Assembly: GCA_902765305.1 (NCBI GenBank)
Contig: CACWZI010000066.1
Span: forward strand, 1-33,325
DNA length: 33,325 nt
Direction: 5' to 3'
DNA from: an uncultured Eubacteriales bacterium
Lineage (GTDB): Bacteria; Bacillota; Clostridia; Christensenellales; Aristaeellaceae
The translations under genes were made by a program, and so were the position numbers. Shown piece after piece: positions 15,373 through 20,902 of this stretch (the stretch's first letter is position 1; each line of letters opens with the position of its first letter). The notes beneath the pieces were generated by a model. That model ran no database searches, was not told the origin of the DNA, and was given only the letters and a program-made list of their open reading frames with translations.

Positions 15373-16685
15373 ATGAAACTTTGGGCAGGCCGCACCGGCG
15401 GCGACGTGGACGAGAGGCTTTCGGCCATCAACAACTCCATCGGCTTTGACAGCCGCATGTACAAACAGGACATCACCGGCTCCATCGCCCACGCAAGGAT
15501 GCTGGGCAGGCAGGGCATCATCGAGGCGGAGGACGCCGCCCAGATCGTCGAGGGCCTGAAGGGCATACTCGCCGACATCGACAGCGGGGCGCTGGCCATC
15601 GACATGGAATGCGAAGACATCCACACCTTCGTGGAGGCCACGCTGACCGAGCGCATCGGCACGGCGGGCAAGAAACTGCACACCGCCCGCAGCCGCAACG
15701 ACCAGGTGGCGCTGGACATCCGCATGTTCCTGGCGGACACGATCGACAAACTGACCAGTCTGGCGAAGGACCTGATCGCCGCCCTTTGCGACGTGGCGGA
15801 GAAGCACCTTGAGACGGTCATGCCCGGCTACACCCACCTGCAGCGGGCCCAGCCCATCACGCTGGCCCACTGGCTGATGGCCTATGCCCAGATGCTGCTG
15901 CGGGACATCTGGCGGGCACCACCTACCCCCTGGACCGGCAGTTCGTGGCCGAGCAGCTGGGCTTTAACGGCATCAGCCTGAACAGCCTGGACGGGGTCTC
16001 CGACCGGGATTTCGCGCTGGAGCTGCTCTCGGCCCTGTCCATCATGATGATGCACCTCTCCCGCTTCTCCGAGGAGATCTGCCTGTGGTGCAGCTGGGAA
16101 TTCCGCTTCGTCACGCTGGCCGACCGGTTCTCCACCGGCTCGTCCATCATGCCCCAGAAGAAGAACCCCGACATCACCGAGCTGGTGCGGGGCAAGACCG
16201 GGCGGGTGTACGGCGACCTGATGACCCTGCTGACGGCCATGAAGGCCCTGCCCCTGGCCTACAACAAGGACATGCAGGAGGACAAGGAGGCCCTGTTCGA
16301 CGCCATCGACACCGCCGAGCTGAGCCTGTCGGTGCTCACGCCGATGCTGCGCACCGCCACCTTCCATCCCGCGAACATGAAAAAGGCCGCCGCCGCGGGC
16401 TTCATCAACGCCACCGACTGCGCCGACTACATGGTGTGCAAGGGCGTGCCCTTCCGGGACGCCTACGGCGTGGTGGGCAAGCTGGTGAAGTACTGCATCG
16501 ACCGGGGCGTCACGCTGGAGGAGCTGCCCCTGGCCGAATACCGCCAGTTCAGCCTGGTGTTTGACGTGGACGTGTACGAGGCCATCGACCTGCTCACCTG
16601 CGTCAGCCAGCGCAATATTCCCGGCGGCCCCGCCCCGGAGGCGGTGCAGGCGACCATCGAAGCGACAAGGGTACGGCTGGGATAG
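15373..16685 (+). pseudogene. argH: Argininosuccinate lyase (argH), disrupted by internal deletion with frameshift
   Basis: Argininosuccinate lyase normally cleaves argininosuccinate to arginine and fumarate. The first frame (15373-15906) encodes the N-terminal part, including LWAGRTGG, HTARSRNDQVALDIRMFL and [16 protein letters not shown]. From 15912 the homology continues in another frame with [30 protein letters not shown]-like sequence, the signature [11 protein letters not shown] and [10 protein letters not shown] to the end. Between them only 5 bases (15907-15911) stand where the family has about 21 codons, so about 58 bases are missing. The lost part includes the conserved PLGSGALAG-type region just before the junction. 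Read through, the first frame ends at 15981 with about 25 unrelated residues. AAAGGAG precedes the ATG. Either a genuine pseudogene or an assembly artefact. Confidence 0.9.
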
Positions 16686-16689
16686 ATGC

Positions 16690-16718
16690 TTGACTGGTCG
16701 CAGCTATTCCTGTATAAT
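16690..16718 (+). promoter_or_regulatory. Promoter of the DUF2281/PIN toxin-antitoxin pair
   Basis: TTGACT-N17-TATAAT (-35 at 16690-16695, -10 at 16713-16718), beginning 5 bases after the argH stop. It is a strong match and gives a short leader of about 27 nt. Confidence 0.75.
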
Positions 16719-16751
16719 CAAATCAGAGTCATAGGAAAGGATGTGACAGGC

Positions 16752-16970
16752 ATGGCGATACCGGCATCAGTGCTTGAAGATTGGGAAGCCCTGACCGAGG
16801 AGGATCGTCTCAAAGCCCAGAGCTTTATTCGAGTCCTGTTGCAACAGCGCAGGGAAACTGAGCAATCCAATGATCGTCCCTCATTCCCTCTCGGCGTGTG
16901 GAATGGTGGTCTTCTTTACATGTCCGACGACTTCAACGAAACGCCTGAGGGCTTTGAGGATTATACATGA
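16752..16970 (+). CDS. Probable antitoxin of a PIN-domain toxin (DUF2281-like)
   Basis: A 72-residue acidic protein beginning MAIPASVLEDWEALTEEDR and containing KAQSFIRVLLQQRRE, like short DUF2281/VapB-type antitoxins. The C-terminal half, with GVWNGGLLYMSDDFNETPE, ends in the 'DDFD.PL'-like acidic tail common in these antitoxins. ATG 16752 is placed after the promoter; a start at 16686 would lie on the -35 box and is rejected. The stop overlaps the toxin start (ATGA), which supports a toxin-antitoxin operon. Confidence 0.75.
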   Translation: MAIPASVLEDWEALTEEDRLKAQSFIRVLLQQRRETEQSNDRPSFPLGVWNGGLLYMSDDFNETPEGFEDYT

Positions 16971-17344
16971 TATTGCTCGATACCTGCGCATTGATCTGGT
17001 CACTGTTCGAGAGCGACCACCTGTCCACACTCGCCAGGCAGGCACTTCGGGAGAATGATCGCGCAGTCAGCATCGCGTCCCTATGGGAGATGTCGATCAA
17101 GATCACGCTGGGAAAGCTACACCTTTCAAAGAGCATCACCGAGATCGCCAAGTTATGTGAAGCGTCGGGCATCGTAATATTGGCCATCACGCCAGAGGAT
17201 TGTGAAGTCATACAAGCCCTGCCACTCATCCACAAGGATCCTTTTGACAGGATCATCATGGCACAATCCATCCGTACAGGCGCAGACATTATCACCGACG
17301 ATGACAAAATCCGCCAATACCGGATGATAAAAACGATTTGGTAG
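16967..17344 (+). CDS. VapC-like PIN-domain toxin (ribonuclease)
   Basis: A 125-residue PIN-domain protein: N-terminal MILLDTCALIW with the first catalytic Asp, SIASLWEMSIK with the conserved Glu, LPLIHKDPFDRIIMAQS with the third acidic site, and ADIITDDDKIRQY with the last. These four acidic positions bind Mg2+ in VapC-type endoribonucleases that cut tRNA or rRNA. The HKDPFDR motif is typical of the Sll0205-like PIN subgroup. It overlaps the antitoxin gene by 4 bases and is followed by a strong hairpin terminator. Confidence 0.9.
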   Translation: MILLDTCALIWSLFESDHLSTLARQALRENDRAVSIASLWEMSIKITLGKLHLSKSITEIAKLCEASGIVILAITPEDCEVIQALPLIHKDPFDRIIMAQSIRTGADIITDDDKIRQYRMIKTIW

Positions 17345-17364
17345 CTCCATGTCAAATCTTCGTG

Positions 17365-17412
17365 AAGCAGGGCCGATGTCAATCAAAATCACTTGACATC
17401 GGCCCTGCTTTT
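17365..17412. terminator. Terminator hairpin after the PIN toxin gene
   Basis: An 18-bp perfect stem (17365-17382 with 17393-17410, arm AAGCAGGGCCGATGTCAA) followed by TTTT. The right arm also contains the -35 box of the next promoter. Confidence 0.8.
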
Positions 17413-17421
17413 GCGTATAAT
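17393..17421 (+). promoter_or_regulatory. Consensus promoter of ylxM-ffh-rpsP-khpA
   Basis: TTGACA-N17-TATAAT, an exact sigma-70/sigma-A consensus (-35 at 17393-17398, -10 at 17416-17421). The -35 and most of the spacer lie within the right arm of the preceding terminator. Confidence 0.85.
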
Positions 17422-17462
17422 ATACAGGCTGTCAAGTAATTTTGCTTGCGGAGGCGTATACG

Positions 17463-17819
17463 ATGGCGGACATGGACGAGCGGGTGGCGCTGAATTACCT
17501 GCTGGATTTCTACGGCCCGCTGCTGACCGAGCACCGCCAGGAGGTGCTGCGCCTGTACTGCGAGGAGGACCTGACCCAGCAGGAGATCGCCGACCAGCTG
17601 TCCATCACCCGGCAGGGCGTGTTCGACAGCCTGGCGAAGTCGAAGCGCCAGCTGAACGGCTACGAAGCCAAGCTGGGCCTGGTGCGGCGGCACCTGGAGC
17701 AGACCCGGACGGTGGAGCGCTGCCTGAGGCTGCTGGAAGGCGTAAAGGCGCTGCCCGGGGACGCCCCGGCGCTTCGGGAGGCCAGGAACGCGCTGGCCGC
17801 CATCCTGTCGAAGGACTGA
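17463..17819 (+). CDS. ylxM: YlxM/UPF0122 family helix-turn-helix protein
   Basis: A 118-residue protein of the UPF0122 family, encoded directly before ffh as in most Firmicutes; a modulatory role in the SRP pathway has been proposed. It has a sigma-70 region-4-like helix-turn-helix: YCEEDLTQQEIADQLSIT at about residues 34-51, then RQGVFDSLAKSKRQL. The C-terminal part is helical. ATG 17463 has GGAGG 10 bases upstream; a TTG at 17442 is upstream of that site and unlikely. Ffh follows after 39 bases with its own ribosome binding site. Confidence 0.9.
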   Translation: MADMDERVALNYLLDFYGPLLTEHRQEVLRLYCEEDLTQQEIADQLSITRQGVFDSLAKSKRQLNGYEAKLGLVRRHLEQTRTVERCLRLLEGVKALPGDAPALREARNALAAILSKD

Positions 17820-17858
17820 CTGAACCATACAGACCATACGGTTTGCGGAGGATATTTC

Positions 17859-19208
17859 ATGGCATTTGAAGGATTGACCGACAAGCTACAGGGCGCCTTT
17901 AAAAAGCTCAACAACAAGGGCAAGCTGAACGAGGCCGACGTCAAGGCCGCGATGCGCGACGTGCGCATGGCGCTGCTGGAGGCCGACGTCAACTTCCTGG
18001 TGGTCAAGGATTTCGTCAAGAAGGTGACCGAGCGCGCGGTGGGCCAGGACATCATGCAGAGCCTGACGCCCGGCCAGCAGGTCATCAAGATCGTCAACGA
18101 AGAGCTGACGAACCTGATGGGCGGCACCAACGCCCGGCTGACCTACTCCCCCCAGGCCCCGACGATCTACATGATGGTCGGCCTGCAGGGCGCCGGCAAG
18201 ACCACCATGTGCGGCAAGCTGGGCAACATGCTCAAGAAGGACAACAAAAAGCCCCTGTTGGTAGCCTGCGACGTATACCGCCCCGCCGCCATCAAGCAGC
18301 TGCAGGTGGTGGGCGGCCAGGTGGGCGTCGAGGTGTTCGAGCGCGGCCAGGGCGACCCGGTGCAGATCGCGAAGGAAGCCATCGAATACGCCCGTTACTA
18401 CGGGCGCGACCCAGTGATCATCGATACCGCCGGCCGGCTGCACATCGACGAGCGGCTGATGCAGGAGCTGCGGGACGTGCGCGCCGCCGTCAAGCCCCAG
18501 GAGATCCTGCTGGTGGTGGACGCCATGACCGGCCAGGACGCCGTGAACGTGGCCAAGACCTTCAACGAGCAGCTGGGCATCGACGGCGTGATCCTCACCA
18601 AGCTGGACGGCGACACCCGCGGCGGCGCGGCCATCTCCGTGCGCTCGGTGACGGGCAAGCCCATCAAGTTCTCGGGCATCGGCGAAAAGCTGACGGACAT
18701 AGAGCCCTTCCACCCCGACCGCATGGCCAGCCGTATCCTGGGCATGGGCGACGTGCTGACGCTGATCGACAAGGCCCAGGAGAACTTTGACGAGCAGCAG
18801 GCCATCGACCTGACCCGCAAGATGCGCACCAACAGCTTCACGCTGGAGGATTACCTGGAACAGCTGAAGCAGATGAACAAGATGGGCAGCATTACCGACC
18901 TGCTGAAGATGATCCCCGGCGTGGGCAGCAAGATCAAGGATGTGGACATCGACGAAGAAGCGGTGTCCAAGGCCCAGAAGAAGAACGAGGCCATCATACT
19001 TTCGATGACCCGCATGGAGCGCCGCAATCCCGACATACTCAACGCCAGCCGCAAGCGCCGCGTGGCCGCGGGCAGCGGCACCACCGTGCAGGACGTGAAC
19101 CTGCTGCTCAAGCAGTTCGACCAGGCCCGCTCGATGATGAAGAGCATGATGGGCGCCGGCAAGCGCGGCAAGATGCGCATTCCCTTCGGGAAGATGCCGA
19201 AGTTCTGA
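17859..19208 (+). CDS. ffh: Signal recognition particle protein Ffh
   Basis: SRP54-type GTPase that binds signal sequences and 4.5S RNA and delivers ribosomes to FtsY at the membrane. The 449-residue protein has the N helical domain (1-90), then the GTPase domain with G1 GLQGAGKTT (about 108-116), DVYRPAA, DTAGR (G3) and TKLDGDTRGG. The Met-rich M domain follows from about residue 300 and ends in a basic, Met-containing tail (GAGKRGKMRIPFGKMPKF). Length is typical. GGAGG precedes the ATG. It is the second gene of the operon. Confidence 0.97.
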   Translation: MAFEGLTDKLQGAFKKLNNKGKLNEADVKAAMRDVRMALLEADVNFLVVKDFVKKVTERAVGQDIMQSLTPGQQVIKIVNEELTNLMGGTNARLTYSPQAPTIYMMVGLQGAGKTTMCGKLGNMLKKDNKKPLLVACDVYRPAAIKQLQVVGGQVGVEVFERGQGDPVQIAKEAIEYARYYGRDPVIIDTAGRLHIDERLMQELRDVRAAVKPQEILLVVDAMTGQDAVNVAKTFNEQLGIDGVILTKLDGDTRGGAAISVRSVTGKPIKFSGIGEKLTDIEPFHPDRMASRILGMGDVLTLIDKAQENFDEQQAIDLTRKMRTNSFTLEDYLEQLKQMNKMGSITDLLKMIPGVGSKIKDVDIDEEAVSKAQKKNEAIILSMTRMERRNPDILNASRKRRVAAGSGTTVQDVNLLLKQFDQARSMMKSMMGAGKRGKMRIPFGKMPKF

Positions 19209-19234
19209 TAAATATCGGTCAAAACCGTATTTAT
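19208..19234 (+). other. Short hairpin between ffh and rpsP
   Basis: ATAAATA plus CGGT pair with ACCG plus TATTTAT, with one bulge. It lies right after the ffh stop and 38 bases before the rpsP start. It could be a processing or attenuation site that adjusts ribosomal protein output relative to ffh. Confidence 0.4.
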
Positions 19235-19271
19235 ATACAACTTTCTGATACAAAACAAGGAGGAATTCCCA

Positions 19272-19511
19272 ATGGTCAAGATTCGTTTGAAGAGGATGGG
19301 CATGAAGAAAAAGCCCTTCTATCGCCTGGTGGTCACCGACAGCCGCAATCCCCGCGACGGCCGCTTCATCGAGGAGATCGGCTATTACAACCCCGTGTCC
19401 AATCCCGTTGAGCTGAAGGTCAACGACGAGCGCGCCAAGTACTGGCTGGGCGTGGGCGCACAGCCCACCGACACCGTTCGCGGCCTGCTGAAGAAGGGCG
19501 GAGTCCTGTAA
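19272..19511 (+). CDS. rpsP: 30S ribosomal protein S16
   Basis: A 79-residue small-subunit protein needed for 30S assembly. The N-terminus [20 protein letters not shown] and the segments [19 protein letters not shown] and [17 protein letters not shown] are unmistakable. AAGGAGG at 19257-19263 is a strong ribosome binding site. khpA starts 1 base after its stop. Confidence 0.97.
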   Translation: MVKIRLKRMGMKKKPFYRLVVTDSRNPRDGRFIEEIGYYNPVSNPVELKVNDERAKYWLGVGAQPTDTVRGLLKKGGVL

Positions 19512-19512
19512 G

Positions 19513-19740
19513 ATGTTGGATCTGGTCAAATATATCGCCCAGGCCCTGGTGGACAAGCCGGAGGCCGTGGATGTCCGCGAGGTCGAGAATGAGGACAGCA
19601 TCGTGATCGAGCTGCGCGTCGACCCCGACGACATGGGCAAGGTCATCGGCAAGCAGGGCCGCATCGCCAAGGCGATCCGCACTGTGGTGAAGGCCGCTTC
19701 CGTCAAGGCCGAAAAGCCCGTGTTCGTGGAGATCATCTGA
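19513..19740 (+). CDS. khpA: KH-domain RNA-binding protein KhpA (YlqC)
   Basis: A 75-residue single KH-domain protein with the GxxG loop in VIGKQGRIAKAIR (about residues 46-58). It binds RNA and, in Firmicutes, pairs with KhpB in cell-envelope and division control. It directly follows rpsP with a 1-base gap. The genes that usually come next in Firmicutes (rimM, trmD, rplS) are absent; a terminator and a repeat element follow instead. Confidence 0.93.
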   Translation: MLDLVKYIAQALVDKPEAVDVREVENEDSIVIELRVDPDDMGKVIGKQGRIAKAIRTVVKAASVKAEKPVFVEII

Positions 19741-19754
19741 TTGGGCACATCTAT

Positions 19755-19817
19755 CCTTCGCTGCATTCAGCTCGACAGCAGTTCCGCTGTCACGCTGAAC
19801 AGGGCGAAGGATTTTTT
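19755..19817 (+). terminator. Terminator of the ylxM-khpA operon
   Basis: TCCTTCGC (from 19754) pairs with GCGAAGGA, enclosing nested pairings TTCAGC/GCTGAA and GACAGC/GCTGTC, and is followed by a TTTTTT tract. Confidence 0.75.
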
Positions 19818-19843
19818 CTCATATGCCGTTTCAAGACGCAGGC

Positions 19844-20145
19844 AAATACTGATTTGTCGCAGGGCGACAAATCAGTATTTGAGGGGTTAGGGGTTAGGTT
19901 TTAGGGGTTAGGGAATATAGCGGGATCAACCCAAAACCTTCCCCTTCAGGGGAAGGTGGGCCGCCGCAGGCGGGTCGGATGAGGTCGGTCCCCCCGCGGT
20001 AACGACAGTTTGCGCACTTCCTCTCAGGAAAACGACCTCATCCGTCTTGCCGCTGCGCGGCAATCCACCTTCCCCTGTACCGGCAGCTTCGCTGCCTGGG
20101 GAAGGCTTTGGGTCCGTCGTCATCAGCTGCGACAAATCAGTATTT
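19844..20145. repeat. Composite repeat element, copy 4, with a nested CCTTCCCC inverted repeat
   Basis: The left end is the standard palindrome (19844-19880, arms AAATACTGATTTGTCGC) followed by a GAGGGGTTAGGGGTTAGG tract. The interior is a separate GC-rich inverted repeat: CCTTCCCCTTCAGGGGAAGG (19937-19956), GATGAGGTCG (19978-19987), its complement CGACCTCATC (20033-20042), and a second CCTTCCCC...GGGGAAGG hairpin (20068-20105). The right end is only half a palindrome: GCGACAAATCAGTATTT at 20129-20145. It appears that another repeat type inserted into, or replaced, the core of this copy. Confidence 0.75.
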
Positions 20146-20349
20146 GCCGTTTCGCTGACGATTATAGTATCCCATCAAGCCATAAAAATATCTTATACGT
20201 CATATCCCTCTCCCGCCGCTTGCCTGTTATTGATCACTCCGCCAGTTTTATCTCCCTAATCCCCTCTGAATCCATCGGAATTGCATAACTGCATATTCCC
20301 CCGCATCACGGCCCACGGCGTTTCATTATGAAAGTTATGCTGTGTTAAT

Positions 20350-20460
20350 TTGCATTTTTTCATCTTCAACTTGCAGTTTTTCATGACTAACCGCCTATGT
20401 TAGCCATATATAACCGCTTCATTTGTCTGTTTTGCATTTTTTGGCCTTCGGATATTGCAT
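20350..20460 (+). promoter_or_regulatory. Four TTGCA[T/G]TTTT motifs upstream of the ferredoxin gene
   Basis: Copies begin at 20350, 20371, 20432 and 20455, and the last forms the -35 box. Spacings of 21, 61 and 23 bases put the pairs about two helical turns apart. Candidate binding sites for a redox or metal regulator, by inference. The 20146-20350 stretch before it holds nothing recognisable. Confidence 0.4.
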
Positions 20461-20483
20461 TTTTGGCGTTTTAGGTGTATAAT
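20455..20483 (+). promoter_or_regulatory. Ferredoxin promoter
   Basis: TTGCAT-N17-TATAAT (-10 at 20478-20483) gives a leader of about 25 nt with AGGAGG just before the ATG. Confidence 0.75.
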
Positions 20484-20514
20484 AGTCCTAACAATAAAAC
20501 AGGAGGTACTAAAC

Positions 20515-20685
20515 ATGGCATATCAGATCAGCGACGAGTGCGTCAAGTGTGGTGCTTGCGCAGAGGAGTGTCCCGTTTCCGCCATCTCCGAGGGCGACAG
20601 CAAGTTCGAGATCGATGCGGATATCTGCGTGTCCTGCGGCGCCTGCGCCGGGGTTTGCCCCGTTGGCGCGCCTGCCGAGGCCTAA
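20515..20685 (+). CDS. 2[4Fe-4S] ferredoxin
   Basis: A 56-residue clostridial-type ferredoxin, a soluble low-potential electron carrier. Two cluster motifs are complete: CVKCGACAEECP (residues 9-20) and CVSCGACAGVCP (38-49), each CxxCxxCxxxCP. ATG 20515 follows an AGGAGG site; the in-frame extension upstream would start within the promoter. Monocistronic, bounded by its own promoter and a strong terminator. Four repeated TTGCATTTTT motifs upstream suggest regulation. Confidence 0.96.
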   Translation: MAYQISDECVKCGACAEECPVSAISEGDSKFEIDADICVSCGACAGVCPVGAPAEA

Positions 20686-20696
20686 TCGCCTTGCAT

Positions 20697-20726
20697 AAAA
20701 AAATCCCGCTGCGGCGGGGTTTTTTT
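20697..20726 (+). terminator. Ferredoxin terminator
   Basis: A-rich left flank, stem ATCCCGC/GCGGGGT with loop TGCG, then seven T residues. Confidence 0.9.
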
Positions 20727-20746
20727 ATTATAGGAATTTCCCATCG

Positions 20747-20775
20747 TTTACATCTGACGAAAGCGTTTCGATATT
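20747..20775 (+). promoter_or_regulatory. Possible promoter of the SpoIID-like gene
   Basis: TTTACA-N17-GATATT (-35 at 20747-20752). The -10 is weak. It is the best candidate in the 170-base gap after the ferredoxin terminator. Confidence 0.35.
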
Positions 20776-20902
20776 CTCACAAATCTATTTCACGGCAGGA
20801 AAACAGGCATGGAAATAGAAAGTATTAAGGATGGTTTTTTGTCGGCCTGCGCCGGCGTGCCGTTTCCTACAGAAGATTTACAAAGGACCTACGAGGGCTT
20901 TC

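Noticed and set aside
17886-19766. Long minus-strand frame opposite ffh (626 codons)
   Set aside because: Shadow of the GC-rich ffh and rpsP genes; the composition is biased to His, Leu, Val and Gly and no family motif is seen.
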